Shown: positions 32,213 through 44,668, counted from the stretch's first letter. The stretch is DNA of 64,000 nt from Annona cherimola (GCA_030490835.1 CM059971.1:124001-188000); one strand, 5' to 3'. Program-made: numbers and translations. The notes: generated by a model not told the origin, from the sequence alone.

Positions 32213-32550
32213 CTCTCTCTATATATATATATATGAGTGTGTTTGTTTGATGGTTTATGACCCTTAATTATATCTGTGATCTCTGTTTCAGATGGGATTT
32301 GCTGCAATCTTTCACACCTCCGATTTGGGTACATTAAATAATAATTAAGATACAAAGATAGATTTTATTCGACATCTTCTGTGAGCTGCATACATTATTT
32401 GAGCTATTAGGATCTAAAAAATTACAATTTTTAAGTGAAAATTAGGGCACCGAGACAAGATAAATATGAAACCTTTTCTATTTCTCGGGATATGATAAGA
32501 TCTGTTTTAAGGGTTGTAATTTGGAATAGAATTAACACGCCTTGTAAGAG
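32213..32550. repeat. CREG 3' flank continued (copy B)
   Basis: It resumes the homology with 20,220-20,569 after the foldback insertions ('TTTATGACCCTTAATTATAT', 'ACCTCCGATTYGGGTAYATT'). No gene. Confidence 0.65.
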
Positions 32551-32924
32551 GTGAACTAATTGAATGCATCCAGCTGCAAAACCTCATTTTCTTTTATATT
32601 TTTCAAAAAATTTTTACACAACTGTTAAACTAGGTATATTTAACATGTGTATCATTTTTTTTTATCATTTTTGGAGATTTTTAGATTTTTTTTGGATTTT
32701 TAAAAATCAATAGCATTTTTAGTAATTTAAAATTGCTAAAATACCATTGGTTTTTAATAAATCCGAAAAACATCTAAAAATCTCCAAAAATAGTAAAAAT
32801 TAATATACATGTTAAATACAGTTAGATTAACAGTTCCATAAAAAAATTTTAAAAAAAATAAAAAAAAATTTGCACCTAAGTGCATTGAAATTTCAATGCA
32901 ACTGTGTGCATTGAATCTGTTCAC
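32551..32924. mobile_element. Foldback-A MITE, copy 2
   Basis: GTGAACTAATTGAATGCATC at the left and 'TGCATTGAATCTGTTCAC' at the right are inverted complements. The interior mirrors that of 20,570-20,929. It is the copy at the orthologous position in the copy B unit and is slightly longer at the right end than copy 1. Confidence 0.75.
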
Positions 32925-33960
32925 TCGTAGTGAGCTGAGAGAGAGGTATGTAATCCACGCTAGAAATGGTATGAGAAATAAGGCATGTACGTTGGTTCTC
33001 TTTAACGGCCTATCTAGCCTGGCGACTTGCGATGAGGCCAAGTGTCAACTTAGAGTTTACCCTTATTAGATTGAAAATAAAATTTTTTTAAGGGCATGGA
33101 CAAGCCATGACAACTATTTTTAAATAGCTAAACACTAATTTTAGAGTGTAACTTGGGTAAGGTATTCATGGGTAACAATTGACTCGACCCTAATTTGGAT
33201 AAGGTAGAGTACAAAATATTACCGGTGAGTATGGGTAAGGTAAAAATTACTAAACATCCCCTTAAATAGGTATGGATAAAATAGATATGTTGAGTACCCG
33301 GAACCAACCCATATGGATGTAATTATATAAATGTATATGATATATATTATATCGTATGTGTTGTGTTTTATTTGTGATGTCTTGTGTACACACTCATTTT
33401 AACAAATTCAAATGCAAATGAATTTCATGTCCTGTGGAGTTGTGGACTGTGAAGTAAGAAACCAATTGAGTTTTTTTGTATATATGTCATTGACTTAATG
33501 GTTTTAATGATTATGTTTTGACAATCTATACTTCATATTTTTATATGATAAAGTAAAATACAACATATGTACCTACAATTTCGAAATGTAAATCAGTATT
33601 GCTTTATATTTTTAAAGATAACATAAAAATATTTTTTTTAAATATTATATTTGAGTATTAAAGAAATAGATTTTGAACGACTAGAATTGACCTTATAGGT
33701 AATGGGTAGGGTAGGGTATATTAGGGACCGAATTTACAAATGGATAATGTAGGGTAGGGCCTTTTGCAAATAGGGTGCGAGTAGGGTAGACCACTACCCG
33801 AATCGAACTGACTAAGTTACACCATTAAACACTGTACACCTCAAAAAAAAAAAAACACTGAATACTATATTGGTCTAGGGGTGCAAGTTCTGGTAACCTG
33901 AGTACGGATCTAAGTAAGTCGAATTTTTAAATGGTTTTCGATCGATGTTAGTTGGGTTTG
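32925..33960. repeat. Copy B unit tail with the 750-bp 'GGGTA' repeat
   Basis: 33,140-33,890 is the third unit copy of the 'GGGTAAGGTA' element, bounded by 'AGTGTAACTTGGGTAAGG' and 'AGGGGTGCAAGTTCTGGTA'. Homology to unit 1 stops near 33,960 ('GTTAGTTGGGTTTGGATG' against the same phrase at 21,900), which marks the right edge of the partial unit. Confidence 0.6.
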
Positions 33961-34895
33961 GATGGTTGTTTAAAATTTTCGATAAATCTTTATTTTCTTA
34001 ATTATTGATGGCCATCAATTTCATAGTTCTCCTTTTCCCCCTTTCTTTCCTTTTAAATGTATGCCTGTTGATACCATAAAAAAATGTATGTCTATTAATA
34101 GAAAGGTAAGTGATAAAAAAATGTTGTAATTAGGAATGCCAACAAAAGCTTGAAACAACCACTAGGAGCTTGCCCAGATGGTAGCGTGGTGACATATCTG
34201 CCCCAAGGGCTCATGTTCGAGTCTCCTCGTATGTAGTAGAGAATTTATAATTTTTCCTTGATTTGAGAATATTTATAAATTTCTCTTAATTGAGGGGTAT
34301 TCTCTTAATAAATGAGATAAAGATGAGAATTTGAAATTCAAAAAAAAAAGGATGCAAATTCCACTTTTATTTTTATTTTAATTTTAAATATGCATACAAA
34401 GTTTGACCAATATTGCATCCGTATTCCTAAGTTTATCTAAATTGCAAATATACCCATAAGATTTGTAAAAAAAACCTGCAAGAGTGTCACTTCTGTTAAG
34501 CCGTTGTTTGATCTTTCAGAAAAATGACAAAAAAAATCTTTTAAACCAAATGATACACTTCCAATGTTTCCAAATATTTTAGGCATATTTGCTATTTCAT
34601 TAGTTTGTATATTTTACATAGTATTATTATATTAAATTTTTTTTTCAAATATGTTTACAACATTTACAAAAATTATAAGCATATTGGCTTAAAGGGCTTT
34701 ACTATTATTTTACAAAACAACAAAAAAGCATCCTAAAAGAAGAGATACAGTCATAATTTTATATAAACTTTGTGGTATGGTGTACAACCATGGGTGTGTC
34801 ATTAGGCACTTATGATCACCAATCTCATATTATATCGAATCACATTAAAACTAACAACTAATAATAATATAGAATAATAGTGAGACGGGTTGAAT
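33961..34895 (+). mobile_element. Spacer between units, with a SINE-like element at 34,164-34,335
   Basis: Only 34,164-34,335 is recognised. It has 'CTTGCCCAGATGGTAGCG' as an A-box-like start and 'TGTTCGAGTCTCC' as a B-box-like block, then 'TTGATTTGAGAATATTTATA' body sequence, resembling the SINE-like copies at 3,441 and 5,080. The rest is AT-rich without recognisable content. Confidence 0.45.
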
Positions 34896-35093
34896 CCAAG
34901 AAGAGGACTTGATAATAAACACCAAATATGTATAATGACTCCATGAGGAGTAGACTTGAGATGTATTAATTAAGATTTATATGGTTTTGCATCTTAGTAT
35001 TTACTTTCATATTGGAAAATTTTATACAACACAGTATTCTTAGCTTTGACACAGTAGACTATGTCTATGACCTCCCAAGGGTGGGGTGTTACA
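34896..35093 (-). mobile_element. 5' fragment of an LTR-Y element
   Basis: From 35,093 the minus strand reads TGTAACACCCCACCCTTGGG and then 'AGGTCATAGACATAGTCTAC', matching the start of the solo LTR at 50,120 ('TGTAACACCCCACCCTCAGG'). Homology fades leftward near 34,896, so only about 200 bp remain. Confidence 0.6.
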
Positions 35094-35268
35094 ATTCTTC
35101 TTCCCAATCTCCTAACACCCAAGATGCTACTCCCACTCACTTTTTTATCTCTCTCATATATAGCAGTTGCAATTAAAATCCTACTCTCACCCGCTCACAT
35201 TTTTTCAAAAAAAAAAAAAAACTTTCAATATCCAAAATATACCTAGCTTTACATGTTCATGAAAAAAC

Positions 35269-35304
<36 letters not shown>

Positions 35305-35539
35305 GCCGAGCTAACTAAGGCCTTAATTAGCCGTCCTAACAAAATCAGGCCTCAGATTAAAATGCAATGGCCAGCACTTGAAGGGGAAGAGAGCTTTTTT
35401 TAAAGAAAATGATGGAGATTAATAGCATTAATCTCAGTCGTTTAGCAAATGCATTAGTATAAGAAGGGGGGAAGGAGATGGGTTACGTTGTTAGAAAAAA
35501 AAAGGAGGAAGAAACAAAACATAGAGACCAAATAACATT
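35094..35539. other. AT-rich stretch with (TA)n
   Basis: 35,094-35,240 matches the repeat at 10,286-10,428. A (TA)n run lies near 35,272-35,300. The remaining 240 bp are not recognised. Confidence 0.4.
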
Positions 35540-36413
35540 ACAAAATCTCATCGAATATTACAATCATGCTCAATAATTCTACTCCAAAGGAAACAATAAG
35601 GACTGCTCACTTCTTATTATCAAAAGAGAGACCAAATGCTCCCCTAGTGTTCGGATGAGCACCCAAGCGTGATATCTTCTAAAAAATAAATAAATATTCG
35701 GGAAATTTTTACATTTGTACGAAGCCACTCCTCAATGCTTCATGCCAATATGCGTTAGTGACATAGGTGGAGCCACAAGGACCAGGGGCTGCAAGGGCCC
35801 TCTTTGAATTTTTGAAAATCCAAACAATCCACTTAAAAATATAATTCATTTTTATATGATTGCCCTAAGAAATAATATCATGCCCTTTCCATGCGAGTTT
35901 TCCCTCCCAAAAGTTCTAGCTCCACCATTGATATAGAGTGATAATTGCCATTTAAGCTAATCAAACTAACATCACTACGACAAAAAATTTCAATTGCAAC
36001 CAGAAAATAGCAATGGCGATGTATTCTGTTGCAATCATGCGGATTATTGGAACCGTTTTCCACTTCGTTGCTATTATAATTATATCTGCAATGAAAATTT
36101 TTATCATAGAAAATTTTGTTGCAATTATGATTGCATCTCCAACAAAAAAATTTATCATTGTAAATTTTGTTGTAATTGAACAACTAATTGCAATAATTTT
36201 TAAAATTCATTGCAGTTGGTAGAAATCTAAATTTTCTCCCACCGGACCTTGTTCTCACTTGCCCCAATTCTAGACTTTTACCATTTTTATAATATATACA
36301 TATATATATATATGTAAAAATTATTGCAGTTGGTAGAAATCTAAATTTTCTCCCACCGGACCTTGTTCTCACTTGCCCCAATTCTAGACTTTTACCATTT
36401 TTATAATATATAC

Positions 36414-36444
<31 letters not shown>

Positions 36445-36463
36445 CATATATATATATACATAC

Positions 36464-36498
<35 letters not shown>

Positions 36499-36590
36499 CA
36501 TATGGTTTCTCTCTTCTTTTTGACCCCAACCGTAGCCCTCCTTCCCCATGCCCATCTCCTTGTCCTCCAACCATCAAGTGCGTTTAAGGC
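35540..36590. repeat. Left end of segment D (unit 2), with internal tandem duplication
   Basis: It is homologous to 6,300-7,150. Inside, a 117-bp segment is tandemly duplicated (about 36,209-36,325 and 36,326-36,430): both contain 'TTGCAGTTGGTAGAAATC', 'CACCGGACCTTGTTCTCAC' and end in 'TATAATATATACATATAT'. The following TA/CA-rich run to 36,500 generates meaningless Tyr/Ile open frames. Confidence 0.8.
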
Positions 36591-36599
36591 AAAGGAACT

Positions 36600-36870
36600 A
36601 GTATAGAGAAAATAGTAGTCTTCTATAGTAAAAACACAAAGGAACTTCAAAAAGAGAGATGGAACATATGTTAGGCATTGTTGGAAAGACAATTCAGATT
36701 TATTTTGGAATTTCAGCTTGGGTGGGCAAGGCAAAGATGAACGAATTTCAAAAGTTCAAAGAAAGAATATAGAGAAGAATCCAAGGTTGGCAAATAAAAT
36801 TCTTATCGAGTTGTGGAAAGGAAATTCTAATTAAGAAAGTGTTTGGCAATCTAAAAATGTTTTTAAAATA
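36600..36870 (+). pseudogene. LINE RT fragment in unit 2
   Basis: It is orthologous to 9,885-10,150. Conceptual translation shows 'FQKFKERI', then after one stop 'RRIQGWQIKFLSSCGKEILI', the C-terminal block of plant L1 RT. The upstream half and the copia remnant present in unit 1 are missing here. Confidence 0.7.
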
Positions 36871-37089
36871 AAATTTTTGGAGAGAAATGTTTGGAGGGCA
36901 AGTAACGCGTACGTTTCTCTTTAGAAATCAGAATTAGCAGCTTGCTTGCATACGCATGACAAAGGAGGAGGAGGATGGCCCACAGCAGGAAAATTATAAG
37001 CAAGTCACACCGAAGATGGAGCATTTGCTAGGAAATGCGGATGATACACCAGAAGCATAAGCAACTCTTTGGCCTTGTCACCTATGCAT

Positions 37090-38895
37090 CAATGTTGTCA
37101 GAACCGAACCGGTGAAAGAACTAGTCTGGTTCAAACCGGTTCGACTGGTTAATCAAACCTGTTCAAACTAGTGATGTCGGCATGACATATTTCTTATGTA
37201 TATTGTGATTTGTGTGATGTGTATTGATGAAATTAGATGAGTATCACGTGATTTAACCTATTTAATAGGTTGGTAAGGAAAAAAACAAAGTTGAAATAAA
37301 TAGCGTATTTGCATGGAAAATATGAAAAAATAATTAAAAAATAGAATAGCAATGTAAAAAACAGGGGGAATTTTTTAAAATTTTCCTCAAAGCCAAACAA
37401 GGACTCGGTTAAATTAGAAGTTTAAGAGATAAAACTGAGAAATTTGAATCTTTAATAAGATTTTGCATTGGAAATGTTAATAGAAATAAATTACACCTGC
37501 TTGGATGGTTTTTAGTCGGAAACAGATTTCAAAACTTAAGCAGGGGTGATTGAAAACTAATACATAGAGAATTTGAGTCTGCAGCACGCATAACTTGAAC
37601 TTTAACAGAGCATTACGAACTTCATCGATGTAAGCTGCCCAGCTTTCAGAGCTCCTCCCAACACGTGCACTGCCCACTCCTCTCCTAGCTCTCCTCGTAT
37701 GGAAGCTACTTCCACCCACGCCTTCAAAAATCTCGTAGTATGGCAAGCGAACAATAGATGGTCGCCCAACACCCATTTCAGGTCGTCACACCCCACACGA
37801 ATTCCTCGTGGTGTCCACCTTGGCTTCCATTGCAGACCTTGTGTGGGAGATTGCTCCCTCATGTGAAGGCATGCATGCTAATGGGGTTGTCTCAATGCTG
37901 GAATTTGCAATCTCCATCATCTGCCCAGCGACTGAAGCGCGCCTCGTCATCGTCCAGCCTCATCTGTGAACCCCTGTTGTCAACCGCAGAATTTTTCATG
38001 GATCACAACTGCTAGAGGCTTCCATCTCCTTCCAAGCCTCTTGCGTCACCTGTCCAATTGCCTCTCTCCCAAGATCATCGAGAATCCCAGAGAGCCTAGC
38101 CATGACACATACCGATCAGTGTTGTTGAGCAGCCCGCTTGGCGCGTCAATGTCAGGGGAGACGGACTTGGGTCAGCCGAGATCGAGATAGCAGCCGTACC
38201 ATGTTGTTGATGATGACATTATCGAATTGGTCCGACGATTGTTGAGTTTGGAATCTTGGATGATGGCCCCCATAGCACAAACACCCATGCAAGGGAGTTA
38301 AATCTCCATGAGCGAGTGTAGCTGCCACGGGTTGCACCGCACCAAGGATCCATTGCTTGATGGAGGAGAATGGACCTAGGAAGGAGGAGACGAAATGCCC
38401 CCTTTGCTTGGGGCCAAAACCCACCATGCTTCGGGTTGGCAATCTGTCTTTTGCTAGAAGATGAGCGGATGATGGATCTGAGAACACAGAAATAGAAACA
38501 GATAGGCAATGGTTCGAAAAGGCTGGTGCTGCGGGCGCTGTGCGGGCCCAGACAGCGGTGGGGCAGGCGGGCACGGTGCGGGCGGCAGGCACTGCGAGGG
38601 CCGAGGATGTGGAGTCGATGATGGCGCGTGCTGCTGCTGCGATGAGACGATGACGGCGTTTTAGTATTTAGATTTCAGAAACGACGAAAGGAGGGGGAAA
38701 TGAGAGAGGGACAGCGAGCGGGAGACAGGAAGTGGGTTGCGTAGCAGACTTCATTTGGTTTTATATATATGTATATAACCGTCCGACCGGTTGAATACGG
38801 TTCGACCCAATATCCCGGTTCAACCGCCAGTTACGACGGTTTTATATAAATGAACCGAACTGGGAGGTCTCGAACCATAAATTTGACCGGCCACT
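37090..38895. mobile_element. Probable non-autonomous element carrying a GC-rich cargo
   Basis: Both ends are dense in 'AACCGGTT'-type motifs ('GAACCGAACCGG' at 37,102; 'GACCGGTTGAATACGG', 'CCCGGTTCAACCG' near 38,790-38,830), as in several plant hAT/MULE-like non-autonomous elements. Between about 37,600 and 38,760 the DNA is sharply more GC-rich than anything nearby, with long open frames on both strands, none with a recognised domain. The segment is absent from unit 1 between the matching positions 10,150 and 10,430. It could be a captured host gene fragment. Ends and target duplication are not resolved. Confidence 0.5.
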
Positions 38896-39189
38896 AAGAA
38901 ATTGCAACCAAAAAATTTATAATTAGATTCCAAACAATAGTAACTGAAGCCAATATAGTTGCAATAACTTACCTAGTAGCAACCAAAAGCAACAAGGTTG
39001 CGATTTTTTGGTTGCAATATACGATTCTTGTTGCAGTGAATTAGTGATATTTTTAGTAATTTAAAATTACTAAAATACTAATAATTTTGAAAAATAAAAA
39101 TATGTAAAAATTTCAAGAAAATGATAAAAATTGATACGCATGTTAAATACACTTCAATTAATAGTTGTGGAAAAAAATTTCAAAAAAAT
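38896..39189. mobile_element. Foldback-A MITE fragment and 'TTGCAACC' repeat
   Basis: 38,905-39,040 contains repeated TTGCAACC/GGTTGCAA-type words. 39,040-39,250 is one arm of the Foldback-A family ('TTTTAGTAATTTAAAATTAC' ... 'CATGTTAAATACAC' ... 'CAATGCACCTGGGTGCAT'). Confidence 0.45.
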
Positions 39190-40166
39190 TTAAAAAACTG
39201 AATGTATGTGCTCATCTGCATTGAGACTCAATGCACCTGGGTGCATACGACTGGAACTTGCTTCGTGACCAACTTACATCAGCAAGGAGACTTTCGTGTT
39301 CCTAGTCTTTATATAACATGAGATGCATTGCATTTGCTCTTAACACTAATGGCTCATCAGAAGCATGAGATTGGAAAATTCTAAACATCAATAGTCCACT
39401 AATGCAAACACTTATCATAGTTAAAAAAAAACAAAACAATATTTCTTATCCTCATCATCACAAACTTAGTGGTCTACAAAAACACACGTCAGTGGTAAAA
39501 CTAATTAGTAAGATAAGTATGTATGATCTAATATACATTACTTCCAATAATTTCTTCTAAATCATATTGTATGTAGGTTAATAAATAATAATTAATTATG
39601 CAAAAAATCATGTAGTAACTAAGTAAAATCGAATAGTTCACAAAAATTTGGACGATGATCTTCATTTACAAACTTCTAATGGTCTTTTTTTAGAAGTCAA
39701 TTCAAAAGTTGGAGATAAACTAGTTCAAGAGCGTTTGCAACAATCCAGAGAAATGGTTAATAGACATTTTATTCTATTCTATTTTTTTTATAATCATTCT
39801 ATTGTTAAATCAATTAAGAATGTCATTTGACATATTAAAGCTTGAAGATGTACAGTTTAAAAATATCCCTCGTGACATAGAAGATGACAGCAAATATTAT
39901 CGTTATTTTATAGATTGTGTAGGAGTTATTGATGGTACACATATTTAAGGGTATAATCTAGTTAGGTTATTTAGGTTGGAAGCTAACTAGCCCCAACTTC
40001 TTTAAAATATTTCAATCTTAATTCATTTTATAATCCATTTATAAAAATCTCAATTCTGACTATAATCCATTTAACATAAGTGGATCAACTTGTGGGTTGT
40101 TAACGACTTAATAAAATGAGTTATGGATGGTTGAACAATAAAAAATAAAATGATAAACTACTCAAA

Positions 40167-40198
<32 letters not shown>

Positions 40199-42130
40199 AT
40201 CAATAAAGAGTTCTAACACTAGTCAGCTAATTGCATTTAAAAATCAACTTTCATATATATATATATATGTTGATTCCATTGATTACACATAAGCTTAAAT
40301 TAACTAGGTTGCAGGTTGGCCTCAACCTAATTACACCCCTATAAGTGTTTCCTACGTGGTTCCTTATAGTCAACAAGCATGATATATAGGTAGAAAAAGT
40401 TACACAACACGAAATATTACGATGATTTATGATTTTAACATATGCTTCACATTTTAAACATTTTTATGTTATAATTTTGAAAAAGCTTTTTCTAGTATCG
40501 TTGTGGATTATTATGTAGGAGTTAGTAATGGTACGCATATTTAAGGGTGTAATCTAGTTAGGTTATTCGGGTTGGAGGTATGGGTGAGAATTGGGGCGGA
40601 TGGACTTGTGACCTAGCTTTGACCCGACCCGTTTTTAGCCAGGTAAACCCAATATATTTTTGACCCTGTATATAGATGGGTTCGAAATTTTGACCCGAAT
40701 TCAAAAATAGGGTCAGGGCGGGTTGACCATGTTCCAACCCGAAAGTCCGACCCACCCCGCATACATAAATTTATTAAAAATTATAAGCCTATATTTAAAT
40801 ATTATTATTATTATTTTCTTTCCAATTTCTCACTTTTTTATAATCAACTCTATCAACAATAGAAGAATTAATTTATTAAAAAAGCAATATAAGAATCAAT
40901 AAAAAAATTTGTATATATATAACCCTTATGTGTAATTTTATATTAACCTATTTCAATAAATGTATACTATATTTTCAAATGTTTTTTTCCTAATTATGTG
41001 TTTTTAATAATTAGTGAAATATTCAAACATATAGTATTTGAATTGAGTATAGATGTATACTTATGTTTGATAGGTATATAAATTCTAAAAAAGAATATTA
41101 TTTGACCCATATTTTTTACCTAACATGCTATTCCGAAACCGGTCCGATACCAACCGGAATTTTGTCCCGAAACTTAGTGGAAAAAGTAACGGTCAAACCA
41201 ACCTTGTCCTGACCCGGTATAAAAATAATGATAATTTTTTTTTTGAAAAGTAGGGTCAGAGTTAGGTAAACCCTGACCCGTCTCGACATGCCTCGATTCC
41301 CACCACTAGTTGGAGGCTAACCTTAACCCTAACTTCTTTAAAATATTTCAACCCTAATTCATTTTATGATCCATTTATAAAAATCTCAATTCTAATTATA
41401 ATCCATTTAACATAAATAGATTGGCTTGCAGGTCATTAACATGTTAGTAAAATGAGTTATTGTGGTTGAATAATAAAAAATAAACTAATAAACTACTCAA
41501 AATATAATTCTATATAATCAATAATGAGTTCTAACACTAATCATCTAATTGTATTTAAAAAATCAACTTTCATATATATATATATATCATTAAAATATTG
41601 ATTCCACTGTTAATAGAGATGGATTACATATAAAATAAATATTAAAAATTATTAATTCTTCATAAATTATAAACAATTTATGTAGGTTGATGCGAGTATC
41701 GGGTTAGACAAGGTCAACCCATGAACAATCCATTTAATTAGATGGCTTGCATGAGTTCAGGTCGGTGGATTGAAAATTTCTACCCTAATCGACTAAAAAT
41801 AGGGTTAAATTAGCTAGGTTGCGAGTTGGCCTTAACCCAATTACACCCTATAAGAGTTTCCTATATGGTTCCTTATAGTCAACAAGCATGATATTTGCCG
41901 ACTAGGGGGTGCCCAGTTGGTTGGTGCATTAGGCAACAAAGTTGTTGTCGTGCCTTTAAATCATTTTCTCCTCACTAGTGGAAGTTTCTAATTCTCCTTA
42001 ATTGTAGGGGTGTGGCTTTGGGAGGTTTTATCTTCTTTCAATATAGATGGAGCTTTGTTTCCAAGAGAAAAATTACAAATGGGTTTAAAGTTGTAATATC
42101 ACATGTCATTGTAGATTAATAATAATATAA
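39190..42130. repeat. Right part of segment D (unit 2)
   Basis: It is homologous to 10,480-12,560 in order and orientation, interrupted by the hAT MITE at 40,579-41,308. Examples are 'TTAAGAATGYCATTTGA' (about 39,815 and 10,805) and 'GGGGTGTGGCTTTGGGAGG' (about 42,008 and 12,418). It has a (TA)n near 40,170-40,197. No gene. Confidence 0.75.
40579..41308. mobile_element. hAT-type MITE, 730 bp, copy 2, with perfect 8-bp target duplication
   Basis: It has the same length and family as 9,128-9,857. The left end is TATGGGTGAGAATTGGGG and the right end CCTCGATTCCCACCACTA. The flanks GTTGGAGG (40,571-40,578) and GTTGGAGG (41,309-41,316) are identical. The orthologous unit-1 position (about 10,968-10,980) reads GGGGTTGGAGGCTAACTAAC with a single GTTGGAGG, i.e. 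the empty site, so the insertion came after the segmental duplication. Confidence 0.96.
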
Positions 42131-43200
42131 AACAAGCACAGTATACAAGTATAAAAAAGTTGCACAACACATAATATTATAATGACTTGTGATTTTAACA
42201 TATTCTTCACATTTTTATTGGTTGGATGAGAAGGAATGATGATCATATATTTGGTAAAACTCTTAAGGATAGGCAACGGAATTTTCCTCATCCAGTTCTG
42301 GTTTGCATATATTGATTGCATATATTATTTTAAAGTTTTTTATGCTATAGATCTAGAAAAGTTGATCCTAGTATCATTGTGCATAATCCATTTAAAAATA
42401 TCTAAAATAAGCATAATAAAATGGTTTGACGTTATATGCCAATTTTAAAGTTATATTTTCAATGTCAAAATCATCTTAAAGATCATTAATATATAAATAA
42501 ATGATTCTATGAAGTATTGTTATTGCAATATATATATATATATGAGTGGATCAAGACATTTTTCATAATTTACATAAGAATATATTTTTAAGTAAGTGTG
42601 GGCTAAGTACATATTTAATTTTGATGAAATTTGGTAGCAGAGTTATACAAATGATGTTGAATACAATGAATAGAGTAGATCTCTAATTAATAGCTAGAAT
42701 ATTAAAATGAAGGATATTACCTAGAACGACTGCTGGTTATATAAGAGCCAGGTCGATTTTATTAAACACGATGAATGGAACTCATGGTTCAAAACCATTT
42801 CATGTGCCTCGTACGAAACTAGTTCCACAATATCATTTCGAAACCGGTCTAATTCAACAATTCCCCCAAATAATGTGCTTGAGAGGGAAGGGTTGCTAAT
42901 TTTTAATTTTGTTGGGAAGCATGTGATACAACCTTGCAAGCTATAGTGGTTGACCAATTCGGTTTGCTGATCTGGTCCATGAACATGTGGGCGGCTGGGA
43001 GGACGTCATTACATCAGCATAATTTTGTATATTTTTGTACGTATTCATTACATCAGCACCTGACGTCAGGGAGGACGAGATCACCGGCTATCTATAATGG
43101 CTGGCTAGTATACATGGAACAAACGTAGTTGATGGAGAATCAAAGAGAGCTACAGTAACTTCAAAGAATTCACACCGGTTGGTAACCTCTTCTGCCCTTT
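42131..43200. other. AT-rich unit-2 DNA without a gene
   Basis: 42,480-42,780 matches 11,560-11,850. Near 43,015-43,110 'CATCAGCACCTGACGTCAGG' resembles 12,605-12,640. The open frames 42,106-43,128 have no domain and overlap one another on both strands. Confidence 0.4.
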
Positions 43201-43470
43201 AATGTTCATCTGTAAATAAGGAACCCTTCACAAGTATGGGATACACAAGAAGCTTGGCCAACTCCAAAGTTAGGGTTGGATTGCTCTTCAAGAGTAGTAG
43301 TCTTCCAGCAATTCTTGAGGTAAAATAAATTTTCTTAATTATAGTTTTTGCTTTGTACTTTGTAATTTTATTGTTTTGTTAAAATAGTTCTCTTTGTTTA
43401 ATGCTTCGCAGTTTTTATGGTGTGTAATTTTTAGAATATAATTAGAAAATTTTCAGTTATGGTTAGTTGC
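43201..43470. other. Short stretch related to 57,776-57,870
   Basis: 'GGGATACACAAGAAGCTTGG' followed by CAACTCCAAAGT occurs here (about 43,238) and at 57,830. A small open frame from 43,236 runs into GTAAAA at 43,320, but without a protein match it is not called an exon. Confidence 0.35.
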
Positions 43471-43479
43471 AATTTAGTT

Positions 43480-43936
43480 GTGCTTTTGTTCCTTTCTCTA
43501 ATTTATCTTTAATTTTCTTTCTTTCAATTCTTTCTCCCTATTTTTGTCTCTTCTTTCTCTAATTTCCCATTTTATTCTTTTATTTCTCTACTCTCTCTTT
43601 CCTGCTTTCTATCTCTAGCTTTTTCTCTTCTTTCTCCTTTCTCTTTCTTTCTTTCTCTAATTCTTGCATATTATTATCCCTCTCTATCTTTGCTTTCTTT
43701 TCTTTCTATGTCTAATTTCTCTCTCTTCCCTCTTTCTAATTTTTCTCTTTTCTCTTTTGTCTCTGATTTATCTCCTTTTTCCCTCCTCTTTTCTCTTCTT
43801 TCTTTAGCTTCTCTCTCTTCTCTCCTCCTATCTCTTCTTTCTCATTGTAACTTCTTTACTCTTTCTCCTTCTTCTTTTCTTATTATCTCTCCTTTTTCTG
43901 TTTCCTTTCTTTCTTTCTTTCTCTTTTCGCTCTTTC

Positions 43937-44000
<64 letters not shown>
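43480..44000. repeat. 500-bp pyrimidine tract ending in (CT)n
   Basis: The plus strand is almost purely T and C (TTTCTCT/TTCTTT words) from about 43,480, passing into a pure (CT)n at 43,943-44,000 and a C5T7 end. Such tracts can form triplex (H-DNA) structures. The Ser/Leu/Phe-rich and Arg/Glu-rich open frames across it are artefacts. Confidence 0.9.
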
Positions 44001-44003
<3 letters not shown>

Positions 44004-44157
44004 CCTTTTTTTGGTTGGTCTCTCTATTCTCTTAATATCCATTAATTTTAAATAATTCAAACTGAATTCAATTTGATTTACCATTATTCTACACTACCTT
44101 TCGCATATGATAGCTTTAACGTGTTTCAATTAATTTAATTAAATCAGCTATTATAGT

Positions 44158-44668
44158 TAAGGGTGGGAAATGGGGTGAGTTGGGATATCATTTTAAAAGT
44201 GATGTTTGACCTTTATTTTTATACCGAGTCGGAACAAGGTCGGTTTAACTCTTACTTTTTTTAGTAGGTCTATGACAAATTTTGGGTTAGGCAAAAATGT
44301 GGGTCAAGTAGGATGGTTTTAAGGATTTATGACCCAGTAAGTATAAAAAAGTATAGATGCTAAATTTAAATATTGTATGTTTCAATCTATTAATATTAGT
44401 CAAAATAGAACATCATTATTTAAATAAAACATTAATATTAAGTTAATGAAAGATACATTGTTCAAAATTTTGTTCACAATTTGAAGAACCAAGGTAGCAT
44501 AGGTCAGTGGCTCTAGTGGGTAAAAAATGATATAAGAAAGTCCGAGGTCCGATTGGTTTGCCTCAACCTGTAGTTTTAGAAAAAAAAATCTTAAATTCTC
44601 AATCTGATAGAAAATAAGATCAAGTCAGGACAGGTCACAGGTCGACCCGCCCCACATTCCCATTCTTA
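44158..44668. mobile_element. hAT-type MITE, diverged copy 3
   Basis: 511 bp. The left end TAAGGGTGGGAAATGGGG and the right end CCCCACATTCCCATTCTTA are inverted complements of the same family as 9,128-9,857. Flanks are ATTATAGT (44,150-44,157) and ATTATAAT (44,669-44,676), 7 of 8 identical. It is shortened and more diverged than the two 730-bp copies. Confidence 0.8.

Noticed and set aside
36184..36734. Tyr/Ile-repeat open frames on both strands
   Set aside because: They translate (TA)n/(CA)n runs and a duplicated 117-bp repeat; no protein signature.
38152..38592. 146-codon minus-strand frame, Ala/Pro/Ser-rich
   Set aside because: Overlapping long frames on the other strand and no domain; expected from high GC. 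Kept only as part of the GC-rich cargo.
43236..43319. Possible first exon ending at GTAAAA
   Set aside because: The match at 57,830 lacks the start codon context and the frame, and no second exon is recognisable.
43690..44084. Ser/Leu/Phe-rich and Arg/Glu-rich frames
   Set aside because: Composition artefacts of the pyrimidine tract read on either strand.
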